Below are positions 1-7,159 of a DNA stretch of 29,706 nucleotides, in pieces. The position numbers and the translations under genes are program-made. The stretch is taken from positions 1 to 29,706 of the IMG/VR virus record IMGVR_UViG_3300036834_000083; one strand, written 5' to 3'. The notes beneath the pieces were generated by a model, which did not search any database, was not told the DNA's origin, and saw only the letters and a list, made by a program, of their open reading frames with translations. How positions within the stretch are numbered: position 1 is the stretch's first letter; every line of letters starts with the position of its first letter. The DNA is from a virus.

Positions 1-50
1 GGGCTGATCTCGCCCGCCGAGAACGCCGAATGAATCAGCGATATCGTCAT
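1..50 (-). CDS. Tail nozzle/stabilisation protein, N-terminal fragment
   Basis: Only the first 16 or so codons are in the window (ATG at 50-48), reading MTISLIHSAFSAGEISP. The pattern 'NSF-x-x-GE-x-SP' right after the start is typical of phage tail proteins of the T7 gp12/nozzle type, and its position just downstream of a tail-tube-like gene (gap of 3 bases) fits. The rest lies beyond the left edge. The assignment comes from the N-terminal pattern and context only. Confidence 0.55.
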   Translation of the reverse strand, partial: MTISLIHSAFSAGEIS

Positions 51-53
51 CGG

Positions 54-848
54 CTAATAGGCGCTGCCATCCGGAAGACTCAACGGATCCCAGGCGCTGA
101 GCGCCCCGGTTGGAAAGCCGTACACCGGCCAGCCTTGTATTCCCCTGACCCGCATCCAATCGGGCAGGTGGTCTTGTACACTCCACCCCTCATTGCCGTC
201 GGCGACGCGCGCCGCATTGAGCGCACCGGCGGCCTCGCCGCTCGCCGCCTGGCGCAGGCTCAGCGCCAGCTTCTTGTCGGGCACCACCGCCAGCGCCAGC
301 CGCGCCGCCAGCAGCGAGCACAATGCCGACAGAAACAGCGCATCCCATTGCTGCGGGTCGAACATCGCGCTGGTGTAGACGAGCTGCGCGCCCTGCACGT
401 TGGTCAGGATGGCGTTGAGCTCGAACAGCGTCGTCACGACAAACGGGGCGGGCTGTGTCCCGGTGATCTGGGTGTTCCAGCCGATCCCCGTCATCGGCGG
501 GGTCTGCGAGGTCACCACCGGCGAGATCTGCGGGATGTACCTGACCCGCACACAATCCTGCGGGTAATGGTAAGCGTAGAGCCACGGCATGATCGTCATC
601 TGCGCCGGGTCATAGGGCGGTGGGACGATGGGCGGCGCCGTCGCGTCATACATCAGGTCGAGCACCCGCATCTTGCGGGCAAAGTTCCACGGCGCAGCGC
701 GTAAGAGATCGCGCACACTCGGCCCATAGTGCCGGAGCGCCGCGTTGGCCGCCTCGGAGCCTTCCTGCATCTCACTGATCGCGGCCACGCCGAGATAATC
801 CAGCGCCCGGTTCACGACATCGGCCGCGCCGGTCGGCGGGTTCGCCAT
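54..848 (-). CDS. Tail tubular protein A-like head-tail connector (copy 2)
   Basis: A 264-residue protein of the T7 gp11/P22 gp4-like adaptor type, which would sit between portal and nozzle. Visible signs are the N-terminal helix with VVNRALDYLG, then LLRAAPWNFARK (W54-K59), then YAYHYPQDCVRVR (about residues 91-103), a layout usual in such podovirus connector proteins. A second protein with the same layout is encoded at 2590-3234, so the phage carries two related connectors with a fibre-like gene between them. The ATG at 848 follows the stop of no overlapping gene but is separated by one base from the 86-residue ORF stop at 849. The next gene downstream is a nozzle-like protein. The family call is by pattern, so the name is fairly but not fully certain. 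Confidence 0.65.
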   Translation of the reverse strand: MANPPTGAADVVNRALDYLGVAAISEMQEGSEAANAALRHYGPSVRDLLRAAPWNFARKMRVLDLMYDATAPPIVPPPYDPAQMTIMPWLYAYHYPQDCVRVRYIPQISPVVTSQTPPMTGIGWNTQITGTQPAPFVVTTLFELNAILTNVQGAQLVYTSAMFDPQQWDALFLSALCSLLAARLALAVVPDKKLALSLRQAASGEAAGALNAARVADGNEGWSVQDHLPDWMRVRGIQGWPVYGFPTGALSAWDPLSLPDGSAY

Positions 849-1109
849 CTATTTTTGCTCCGCCGGTTGACCCGGCGCCGGCGGGTTCACCGGGGGATCC
901 TTCAGGCGGCCGAGCTGCGCCTTCAAATCGGCAATCTCGCTCTGCAGCGCGGCGATCATGCCGTTCGCGACCATCTGATCGACGGTGGCGTTCTGCTGCG
1001 CGCGCAACGCCAGCGCCTGCCAGTCGGCCGGCGGCTGCGGGGGGGCTACCCCTTGTGCCGCCGCCGGGCCCGCCCCCAGCAGCGCGACCAGGACGACCCC
1101 CTTTAGCAT
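849..1109 (-). CDS. Small exported coiled-coil protein in the tail module
   Basis: This 86-residue protein begins with a classical signal peptide: MLKG, a hydrophobic stretch and a cleavage-like AAAQG at about residues 16-20. A short helical, coiled-coil-like part follows (MVANGMIAALQSEIADLKAQLGRLK, split around residues 47-71) and then a Pro-rich tail. The start (ATG 1109) overlaps the end of the preceding fibre-like gene (stop 1105-1103), which indicates translational coupling. I do not recognise the family. A Sec signal in a virion operon suggests that it acts in the periplasm or envelope, for example during lysis or entry, but this is inference. Confidence 0.6.
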   Translation of the reverse strand: MLKGVVLVALLGAGPAAAQGVAPPQPPADWQALALRAQQNATVDQMVANGMIAALQSEIADLKAQLGRLKDPPVNPPAPGQPAEQK

Positions 1110-2593
1110 GCGGCGGCCTGCACGATTAGCAACCCGCTGCCGTTCGTGCAGACGTATTGTGTCGCCGGGCCGGCGGCGTTGGTGATCGTCGACAGGTTGA
1201 CGGTACCAGCGATCGTCAAGGTTTGACCAGTGACGCCAAGATCGATGACGCCGGTACCGCCGCCGATGTTGAGCGGATGACTGCCAGCGCCGATATTGAG
1301 CGCTTCGTTGGTGTTGCCGACCGAAATCGTTCCGCTAGAGCTAGTGATCATACCACCAGTTTGGTCGAACACCCCAGTACCACCGACGGTGAAGAACAGA
1401 TCACCATTTACAATGCTGAGACTGGCCCCCGCCGAACCGCTGAGATTGAGCGAACCGCCATTAGCGCTCATCACAATCGTCTGGTTGACGCCTCCAGCGT
1501 TGCCATAGTTGAACTGAACAATCTGGCTCGAACTACTGGCGATAGCGTAGTTTGCCCGCCCGATATTGGCGAAATACCCGGCGACACCATTATTGCTGTA
1601 AAAGCAGGTCCCCCATTTGGCGATTGTACCTTGATGATTATCTAGATCAGCACAGACCACTGCGCTGGACGAAGCAGGCTGGGCGATCGACCCTCCACCA
1701 ACCGACAACCCAATACCAGTACTGCTGGTGCTGGTGAAGTTGAGATCAAACTCGTTGATCAACTGTCGACCGGTTCCACTACTGGCCACCAACCCGCGAT
1801 TGTCGCTGAGTGCGGTGTTGATACCCCACACCGAGGCGCCGTTGACATCAGCAATGCCCATCCCGAACAGCGCCACCGCGGTCGGGTAGGGGCCGGCGAT
1901 CGGCGCTTGCGCCATGACGTAGCCGGCGACGCCGTTGACCAGGTCGATGCTGGTGCCCAGCGTCGAGATCCCGATGCCGCGGATCGCGTCGTAGCTCACC
2001 GCGGTGGTGCAGTTGCAGAAAATCCAGTTGGCGATCTGCTGCGCGGTGTAGCCGTTCTGGCTGCGGCCAAGCACTGCGGCGCCTTCGCTCGCCGGAGCGA
2101 CCGGGCCGGTAAGGCTGTCGGTCACCTGCCCGCGGCCCTGCCGCAGCAGCGTGCCGGTCACGTTGTTGAACGAGGCGATCTCGGGGATCGCGGTAACATT
2201 GGGGCCGAGCACATTGCCCTGGCCGGTGCCGGGGAACGGATAGGTGCTGCCGTTGATCGTAAAAACCAGCCCCTGCGGCGGCGCGCCGCCAAAAGCCCCG
2301 TATGAGATTACCCCACCGGCGCCCATGCACAGCTGGTGATAGGGTCCGGTAATTGGCGCGTCATTGATGCAGAACGGCAGGTTGTTGTTGAGCTGCGAGG
2401 TGATGTTGAGCTCGGTCAGCCCGGTGCCGGCGGGGCCGCCGTTGGCCGGGCCGGCATCGCCCAAGGTCAGATTGGTGATCCATTTGCCGGTGTGCCCGGG
2501 CAACGGCTTGCCGCTTTGGATCATCTGCTGGGCGGGGGCAATCCCCGCGATCACCAGCAGCGGCAGACCGACGAACAGAAAGCGGCGTCTCAT
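1103..2593 (-). CDS. Fibre-like glycine/serine-rich protein with signal peptide
   Basis: A protein of 496 residues, starting at ATG 2593, which overlaps the stop of the upstream connector gene by 4 bases (ATGA). An in-frame extension to 2734 is rejected because it reads through the connector gene. The N-terminus (MRRRFLFVGLPLLVIAGIAPAQQ split as Arg-rich start, hydrophobic core and Ala-Gln end) is a signal-peptide-like segment. The remainder is rich in Gly, Ser, Thr and Asn with beta-type repeats and ends in a Cys. A middle part (about positions 1290-1850 on the DNA) has clearly lower GC than its surroundings, as is common where receptor-binding domains are exchanged. A tail fibre or surface-recognition protein is the most likely role; the signal peptide is unusual for a virion protein. 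Confidence 0.6.
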   Translation of the reverse strand: MRRRFLFVGLPLLVIAGIAPAQQMIQSGKPLPGHTGKWITNLTLGDAGPANGGPAGTGLTELNITSQLNNNLPFCINDAPITGPYHQLCMGAGGVISYGAFGGAPPQGLVFTINGSTYPFPGTGQGNVLGPNVTAIPEIASFNNVTGTLLRQGRGQVTDSLTGPVAPASEGAAVLGRSQNGYTAQQIANWIFCNCTTAVSYDAIRGIGISTLGTSIDLVNGVAGYVMAQAPIAGPYPTAVALFGMGIADVNGASVWGINTALSDNRGLVASSGTGRQLINEFDLNFTSTSSTGIGLSVGGGSIAQPASSSAVVCADLDNHQGTIAKWGTCFYSNNGVAGYFANIGRANYAIASSSSQIVQFNYGNAGGVNQTIVMSANGGSLNLSGSAGASLSIVNGDLFFTVGGTGVFDQTGGMITSSSGTISVGNTNEALNIGAGSHPLNIGGGTGVIDLGVTGQTLTIAGTVNLSTITNAAGPATQYVCTNGSGLLIVQAAAC

Positions 2594-3234
2594 CCCATCC
2601 GGCTCGCGGCAATCGAGGTGAAGCTCGACGCCTCGCCCAATTTTTCGCGCGCGAAGTCGGGCCGGCCGGCCAGGGTCAGCGCCAGCACCGAGGCGAGCGC
2701 CCGCACCATCGCCTCGGCAAAGCCCCAATCCCACAGGCTCGGGTCGGCGATGTTGGCGGTGTAGATCGCCAGCGGGTTTTCAAGGTCGGCCAGGACCACC
2801 TTGGTGGGTGCGGCGACGACGCCGGCGCGGTCCTCATCCATAAGTTGGAAGCGGGTCGGCAGCGGCTCGAGCTGCTCGCCGCCCATGTATTGCGGCGGCG
2901 TGTCGCGCAATTGCCGCAGACGGATGCAGTCGGCCGGGTAGGCGTATTCGAAGCGCCACGGCGGAGGAGGCATCAGGTAGTTCGGCGGCGCCGGGGCCAG
3001 CGCGGTCAGCAGCAGGGTCAGCGGCGCCGTCTTGCGGGTGAATTCCCAGTCATTGTGCCGCAGCAATGCCAGATAAGTCGGCTGGTAGAGGATACTGGCG
3101 GCGTTCGCCGCGGCGATGCTGTCGCCGGCCGGCGGACTGAATCCGGTAACTGGAGTGGTTGAAGGTAGTTCGGCAATCTGAGCTACGGCGCGATTGACAA
3201 TATCGTACTGACTTGTCATGACGGCAATGGTCAT
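2590..3234 (-). CDS. Tail tubular protein A-like head-tail connector (copy 1)
   Basis: A 214-residue protein with the same plan as the product of 54-848: DIVNRAVAQI near the start, LLRHNDWEFTRK (W63-K68), and FEYAYPADCIRLRQLR (about 95-110). In T7-like phages such proteins form the ring below the portal. Its start (ATG 3234) overlaps the stop of the 118-residue gene by an ATGA; a second ATG at 3219 (MTSQYD) is possible. It is coupled to the fibre-like gene downstream by ATGA at 2593. Which of the two copies is the main adaptor cannot be told from sequence. Confidence 0.65.
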   Translation of the reverse strand: MTIAVMTSQYDIVNRAVAQIAELPSTTPVTGFSPPAGDSIAAANAASILYQPTYLALLRHNDWEFTRKTAPLTLLLTALAPAPPNYLMPPPPWRFEYAYPADCIRLRQLRDTPPQYMGGEQLEPLPTRFQLMDEDRAGVVAAPTKVVLADLENPLAIYTANIADPSLWDWGFAEAMVRALASVLALTLAGRPDFAREKLGEASSFTSIAASRMG

Positions 3235-3587
3235 TTGCGATAGCGCTGGCTGGCCCGCTCAGCCCGGCCCGTCATCTCGTCCTCGGTGTCCTCGTTCTCG
3301 ACGACCATGCGAACGATCTGGCACTCTACCCGCAGTTTGGAGCCGTTCTTCGGCGGTGTGACATTGGTCACCTCGGCAAACGCCCGGATGTCGAGCGTGT
3401 CGCCTTCGACGATGTCGTCGTCGAGGTCGAGCTTCTCCAAGGTTTCTTCGTCGAGACACAGACACAGGCCGGGCGGATAGTCGCCGACGAAGTCGATCGG
3501 ATCGATCTCGGGCGGGTTGAGGATCTCCTCCTTCTCGGCACGGCTGCGCGCCATGTCGACCATGCCCCGGGGTCCACCCTGCGCCAT
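3231..3587 (-). CDS. Small acidic capsid-associated protein
   Basis: A protein of 118 residues, strongly acidic, with the core PPGLCLCLDEETLEKLDLDDD followed by a beta-rich stretch that ends in a charged tail. The pattern 'P-Y/P-GL-x-L-x-LDEE-x-LEKL' recurs in small proteins encoded near the capsid genes of podoviruses, some of which are annotated as capsid staple or stabilising proteins. The start overlaps the stop of the charged protein upstream by one base (TGATG), and its own stop forms an ATGA with the connector gene. The capsid role is inferred from family resemblance and position, not from a diagnostic motif. Confidence 0.6.
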   Translation of the reverse strand: MAQGGPRGMVDMARSRAEKEEILNPPEIDPIDFVGDYPPGLCLCLDEETLEKLDLDDDIVEGDTLDIRAFAEVTNVTPPKNGSKLRVECQIVRMVVENEDTEDEMTGRAERASQRYRK

Positions 3588-3937
3588 CAGCCAGGCTCCG
3601 CGGTCTGCCCGGCCCCGGAAGCTGCCATGACATCTTCTGCGGCCGGCTTGGAGAGCCGCGAGCGCGCATCGGTGTGGCGCTTGGTCAGGTCGCGGTGCTC
3701 GCGTTCATGCCGGGTGTGCATGTCCCGCCTTTCGCGATGGTGGCGCTCGGCCATGTCCTGCGCCTCGACTTCGTTTTCGTCGCGCGCCCCCTCTTCGTCG
3801 CCCATGCGGGTCTCGCCCCCGCGCCGGGCCGGCTGGGGCTCGTCACCCCCTTGTTCGCCACGGCGTTCGGCCCGGTCCGCTTTGCCGGCGCGGTAGCGCT
3901 TGCCGGCGCGCTCGTCGCGCGGATCGTCAGCCATCAT
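3587..3937 (-). CDS. Highly charged Arg/Glu/His-rich protein
   Basis: About 116 residues, almost entirely Arg, Glu, Asp, His and Lys, with a helical stretch containing AERHHRERRDMHTRHEREHR (about residues 63-82), so a long charged helix is likely. Two consecutive ATGs (3937 and 3934) follow a strong AGGAGG; the second has the better spacing, while the first forms an ATGA with the upstream stop. I do not recognise the family. Such charged proteins between capsid and tail genes may be packaged or act in assembly, but nothing in the sequence shows this directly. Confidence 0.55.
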   Translation of the reverse strand: MMADDPRDERAGKRYRAGKADRAERRGEQGGDEPQPARRGGETRMGDEEGARDENEVEAQDMAERHHRERRDMHTRHEREHRDLTKRHTDARSRLSKPAAEDVMAASGAGQTAEPG

Positions 3938-4203
3938 TCCTCCTCATCGCCCTGCTTGATCGATGGGTAGCGCTTCTTAACCTTCGCGCGCACCGCAGCC
4001 TTCTCCGCACTCGATCCGTGTTGTGACACTCTCGCCAACGCGTTGCGCGCGTGACTTTCATTGGGGATCGGATACGAACCCGCGCCTTTGCCTTCCAGCC
4101 CTTCCCCCTTGCCAGGGAGCGCGAACTGGCTTTTGCCGAGGCTCTTGCGTGCCCGCGTTGTCAGCCGCGCCACATCAAGCATCCCGAGATGAGCGTTTGC
4201 CAT
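3934..4203 (-). CDS. Small basic protein with 'HARNALARVSQHG' motif
   Basis: An 89-residue protein if it starts at ATG 4203; ATG 4182 is an alternative that reduces overlap with the upstream gene from 29 to 8 bases. The C-terminal half reads AGSYPIPNESHARNALARVS followed by QHGSSAEKAAVRAKVKKRYP. This motif is widespread in small phage and bacterial proteins and at the ends of some larger phage proteins (DUF6582-like). Its function is not known to me. The longer upstream frame to 4350 is an artefact of the overlapping gene. The stop lies in an ATGA with the charged protein downstream. Confidence 0.65.
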   Translation of the reverse strand: MANAHLGMLDVARLTTRARKSLGKSQFALPGKGEGLEGKGAGSYPIPNESHARNALARVSQHGSSAEKAAVRAKVKKRYPSIKQGDEEE

Positions 4204-4387
4204 GCTTGCTCTTGGCGTAGCGCCGGTCGGCGCGGCTCCGCTCCTCGCCCGCCTTTTCCGGCAGCCTGCCGCCGGGATCGCTTTTGGTGAACTCCTTCGC
4301 CACCGATTGCGGCACGCCGCCGGCGCCGCCTTTCTTCGCCGCTGCGGCAAACATCAATCTTCGCTGCGCCTCGCTGGTTGCCGGCAC
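4175..4387 (-). CDS. Small phage protein of the 'SEAQRRLM' family
   Basis: A 70-residue protein with a GTG start at 4387, chosen because the codon overlaps the upstream TAG (TAGTG) and places the conserved core right at the N-terminus: PATSEAQRRLMFAAAAKKG, then GGVPQSVAKEFTKSDPGGRL. This arrangement (S-x-AQ-x-R/F-M/L, then a VP-x-SVAKEF segment, then a Gly-rich turn) is a common small phage family near DUF3008. The role is unknown. The C-terminal part is basic (RYAKSKHGKR). The upstream-extended reading to 4429 would run into the preceding gene and is not needed. Confidence 0.65.
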   Translation of the reverse strand: MPATSEAQRRLMFAAAAKKGGAGGVPQSVAKEFTKSDPGGRLPEKAGEERSRADRRYAKSKHGKRSSRDA

Positions 4388-4743
4388 TACAGCACCCGGT
4401 CCCACGTCGAATTGCTCGCGGAAAAGCAATAGGCGACGCCGGTCATCGCCGGGGTGATCGTCGTTGCCGCGTCATTGATCGTCTGCCCAGTGCCGGCCGT
4501 CAGGGTCAGCGCAGTGATGATCTGGGTGCTGAAGATGCGCACGGTCATCCCGTCGACCGGGGCGGGCGGCAGCGCGATGGTCAAGGCCGCCAGGGTGCCC
4601 GCCGGCCGGATCGAGATCATCGCCGAGTCATTGGGGATGGTCACGGTCGTACCGGTAGCAACTGCCCCCGCCTTGTAGTAGGTGTGGCTGTTGAACGCCT
4701 GCGATTCGAAGTCCGTCTTGCTGGTCGCCAATCTCAGCGGCAT
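4387..4743 (-). CDS. Beta-rich virion protein, possible decoration or fibre-tip domain
   Basis: 118 residues. After a short N-terminal region (SQAFNSHTYYKAG), the body has repeated Thr/Ala/Ile strands typical of small phage beta-domains: a TLAALTIALPPAPVDGMTVR segment, then FSTQIITALTLTAGTGQTI, ending in YCFSASNSTWDRVL. Similar endings are seen in many phage proteins annotated only as hypothetical or tail proteins. The start is ATG 4743, eight bases after the stop of the upstream gene at 4752. Its place between capsid cement and tail genes favours a structural role. Confidence 0.6.
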   Translation of the reverse strand: MPLRLATSKTDFESQAFNSHTYYKAGAVATGTTVTIPNDSAMISIRPAGTLAALTIALPPAPVDGMTVRIFSTQIITALTLTAGTGQTINDAATTITPAMTGVAYCFSASNSTWDRVL

Positions 4744-4751
4744 CGGATCAC

Positions 4752-4964
4752 CTAGATGTTGTTGCAGATCTTGCCGGTGACATCGAGCGTGAACGGCGCT
4801 TGGCTACCCGCCGCGTAGGTCCATCGTGTGCCGACCGGCGCCGTACCGCAGGCGGTGACGACAATACCGGTCATGAATGGCGTCGTGCCGGTCTGCGTCC
4901 ACCCGGCGCGAATCAGGATCGCCGCCGCAATCAAGGCGCCGGCGATGATGACCGCTCGACTCAT
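4752..4964 (-). CDS. Small exported or membrane-anchored protein
   Basis: 70 residues, with an N-terminal hydrophobic segment (MSRAVIIAGALIAAAILIRA) that can serve as a signal peptide or anchor. A short beta-type region with two Cys residues (C39 and C66) follows. Start ATG 4964 overlaps the preceding stop by ATGA. Family unknown. It is the third protein in this late cluster with a Sec-type N-terminus, along with the products of 849-1109 and 1103-2593. Confidence 0.6.
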   Translation of the reverse strand: MSRAVIIAGALIAAAILIRAGWTQTGTTPFMTGIVVTACGTAPVGTRWTYAAGSQAPFTLDVTGKICNNI

Positions 4965-5575
4965 GCGCCCATGCTCCTGTAGCGGCCGTTGGGCTCGCGC
5001 TGCCGCTGGCTACCTGGCGTGACGCCGGGCATCTCGGGAACCCCGTCGGGTGCCCCGACCACCCGCACGTTGGATTGGCTGCGCGGCGTCCCGAGCGGCG
5101 GCGGTTCGGGTCGATTGCCGACAATGCTGGCCTGCCGCGGGCGGTTGCGGTAGGCGTCGTAGGACTGGTCGGCGAGATCCGGCGTCACCCCGCCGATCGA
5201 GGCCAGATAGAGCGCGACGACCTCGCGCGCCGGCTGGTTGAGCGGCTCCATCTGCTCGTTGGGAATGCCGTAGAATTCGATCTGCTGTCCGCTCTCGATC
5301 AGAATGTCGTCGACGAAGAACCCGCCGGGCGCCGGGGTGGTGATCTCATAGCGCGGCACCGTGCCGGCATCCTCGTACTGCCGCAGCAGCTCGAGCATCT
5401 GCTCGTGCGCCTGGCGCCGCCCCTCCAGCACGGCTGGCGCCACCGCCGGGGCGGCGCCTCGAGCAGAGCCATTATTCGCCGCGGTGAACTCCGCCAGAGC
5501 CTGCGCAAGTACGCGCGCAAAGTCCTCCGGCGCGCGCGCCGCGACGCCCTCGGTGACCTCGTCATAATCGGCCAT
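4961..5575 (-). CDS. Phage protein of unknown function downstream of the capsid genes
   Basis: 204 residues from ATG 5575 (MADYDEVTEG). The longer frame to 5818 is rejected because it overlaps the cement gene and its extra N-terminus is Arg/His-rich shadow sequence. There is a helical, Ala-rich N-terminal half with QAHEQMLELLRQYEDAGTVP, then a conserved-looking core GGFFVDDILIESGQQIEFYG followed by IPNEQMEPLNQPAREV, and a disordered Pro/Arg-rich tail. I do not recognise the family. The position between cement protein and tail genes, and ATGA coupling to the next gene, suggest a virion or assembly role. Confidence 0.6.
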   Translation of the reverse strand: MADYDEVTEGVAARAPEDFARVLAQALAEFTAANNGSARGAAPAVAPAVLEGRRQAHEQMLELLRQYEDAGTVPRYEITTPAPGGFFVDDILIESGQQIEFYGIPNEQMEPLNQPAREVVALYLASIGGVTPDLADQSYDAYRNRPRQASIVGNRPEPPPLGTPRSQSNVRVVGAPDGVPEMPGVTPGSQRQREPNGRYRSMGA

Positions 5576-5580
5576 CGCAC

Positions 5581-6111
5581 TCAAGCCGCGGCGGTGTAAT
5601 TTGCAGGATAAAAGGTGTACAAATCTTCCGCCAGCCCAATGCCCGAGAAGATGCTGCCGCCGGTGAACGGGCCGCCGGTCACCGCATAGTTGAGCCGGAT
5701 GAAGCGCGGCAGCGGGGTGTTCTGCAATACCCGCCACGGCCAATCGATCGGGAAGATCCGACCCGGCGCGACGATGCCGCTGGCCAGCACCGGGCCGCTC
5801 TCGGCGTAGGTCGTCCACGTGCCCGGAACATTCGAGCCGTTGTCGGGCGCCCCCTGGAACTGGATGTTGAGCGAGGCGGTGCCCGGCGCCAGCGCCACGG
5901 TGATGAAGTTTGCCAAGGTCGGGATGGCCGCGCCCGGCCCGGTGCCGAGGTCCTCGCCGAACACCCCGCCCGCCGAGATTCCGATGCGGTTGGTCGAAGC
6001 ATTGCCCGAGCCGACGCCCAAGAGGTCGACAATGTGGGAGCTGGCGCCGCCGGCAGTGATCAAGTCGCCCGGCGGTGCCGCAGTGAAGTAGAGCGTGCTG
6101 TCGAGTATCAT
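5581..6111 (-). CDS. Capsid cement protein, Bbp16-like
   Basis: 176 residues from ATG 6111, whose A of the stop/start TGATG overlap joins it to the major capsid gene. The N-terminus MILDSTLYFTAAPP, the following SSHIVDLLGVGSGN, and the beta-rich 'LNIQFQGAPDNGSN..TYAESGPV' stretch match the plan of Bbp16 of Bordetella phage BPP-1, which binds the outside of the capsid shell and stabilises it. The C-terminal part (FIRLNYAVTGGPFTGGSIFS) is also typical. The longer frame to 6150 reads into the capsid gene. Being directly downstream of the major capsid gene agrees with the BPP-1 order. Confidence 0.75.
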   Translation of the reverse strand: MILDSTLYFTAAPPGDLITAGGASSHIVDLLGVGSGNASTNRIGISAGGVFGEDLGTGPGAAIPTLANFITVALAPGTASLNIQFQGAPDNGSNVPGTWTTYAESGPVLASGIVAPGRIFPIDWPWRVLQNTPLPRFIRLNYAVTGGPFTGGSIFSGIGLAEDLYTFYPANYTAAA

Positions 6112-7157
6112 CAGACCACCCTCGCCTCGGTATTCAGCAGGACGTCGCAAACCCGTATTGGGATACCTCTAAAGCTGGTTACCGGCTCACCAGCGTAGTC
6201 TCTTGGTCCTAACAATACGTTGCGATCTCTTATCGCTTGGAGATCGGCATATTCGCGACTTGTCCTATTCATGTAGATGGCCGGCCGGATGCCGGGGGCG
6301 GGTTCGCTGGGCGCATCGGTCTTGACGATGCCCGACTGGTTGCGCGCCATCTTCGGCAGCCGCACGACGGCTTTCGACAACAGCGCGAACAGATCGGCCG
6401 CATTGGCCCCGGCCAATCCGGCCGCGGTCACGTCGATATTGGCAATGCGCACCGCGTAGCGCCAATCCTTGACCGCCAAGCCGCATTCGTGGCGGAACCA
6501 GCTGGTGTAGGCCTCGAACCGGTTGCCGGCGGCGTCAAACCCCGGCACCACGTCGCCCTTGTCCTCGAACGTCAGCCCGGCCTTGGAACCCTTCGGAAAG
6601 ATGCCGAAAATGGTCTCCTCGCCCCAGCCGACCAGCCAGATCGACGTATTGGCGTTGGCGGTGCCGAGCCCGTCCATGACATTGAGCGCATTGTTGGCGT
6701 TGGCCAGGCTGACGGTGTTGTAAAGCGGGCTGTACCCGGTGAACTGCGAGGGGCTGACCGTCGAATTGCCGTAGAACAACGTCACCGCGACCTGCTGCGC
6801 GAGCCCCTCGAGAAAGGCGTTGTCCTCGCTGTAGCGGAACTTTGCGACATTGCCCGACATCTCGGCCAGCTTGCGATCGATCTGCGAATACGCTTCAAGC
6901 ATGCCGGTGCCGACGGTGACCTGCGCCGTCGTCGATTTGCCATACGGCACGCCCTGATAGAGCGAGCGCCAGGTGCCGCTGGGGATCGAGGTGCGCAGGG
7001 TCATCTTGTGCCCGGTGGCGAGGTTGCCCTCGATCCACATCATGTCGTCGTAGACCTCGTTGGCTTGCGACATCATCTCGGCGATGTCGTCGATCTCGCC
7101 CTGCGGATCCGTCCTTCTGGCCCAATCGGCCAGACTCAACCAGGCGCCAGTTGCCAT
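6111..7157 (-). CDS. Major capsid protein
   Basis: 348 residues, starting at ATG 7157. The protein has the plan of the BPP-1/GP7-type HK97-fold capsid family: N-terminal ATGAWLSLADWARRTDPQGE, then 'DDMMWIEGNLATGHKMTLRT', 'SGTWRSLYQGVPYGKSTTAQ', a central 'FYGNSTVSPSQFTGYSPLYN', and a C-terminal 'GIPIRVCDVLLNTEARVV'. No separate N-terminal delta domain is obvious, which agrees with a separate scaffold gene just upstream. The 3' end (about 6150-6260) uses AT-richer codons than the rest of the gene. Cement gene follows with a 1-base overlap. Confidence 0.85.
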   Translation of the reverse strand: MATGAWLSLADWARRTDPQGEIDDIAEMMSQANEVYDDMMWIEGNLATGHKMTLRTSIPSGTWRSLYQGVPYGKSTTAQVTVGTGMLEAYSQIDRKLAEMSGNVAKFRYSEDNAFLEGLAQQVAVTLFYGNSTVSPSQFTGYSPLYNTVSLANANNALNVMDGLGTANANTSIWLVGWGEETIFGIFPKGSKAGLTFEDKGDVVPGFDAAGNRFEAYTSWFRHECGLAVKDWRYAVRIANIDVTAAGLAGANAADLFALLSKAVVRLPKMARNQSGIVKTDAPSEPAPGIRPAIYMNRTSREYADLQAIRDRNVLLGPRDYAGEPVTSFRGIPIRVCDVLLNTEARVV

Positions 7158-7159
7158 TG

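Noticed and set aside
2593-2734. Upstream extension of the fibre-like gene
   Set aside because: It reads through the connector gene in another frame; the ATG at 2593 with an ATGA overlap and a signal peptide is the better start.
5576-5818. Upstream extension of the gene 4961-5575
   Set aside because: Its residues are Arg/His-rich shadow of the cement protein gene; ATG 5575 gives a natural N-terminus.
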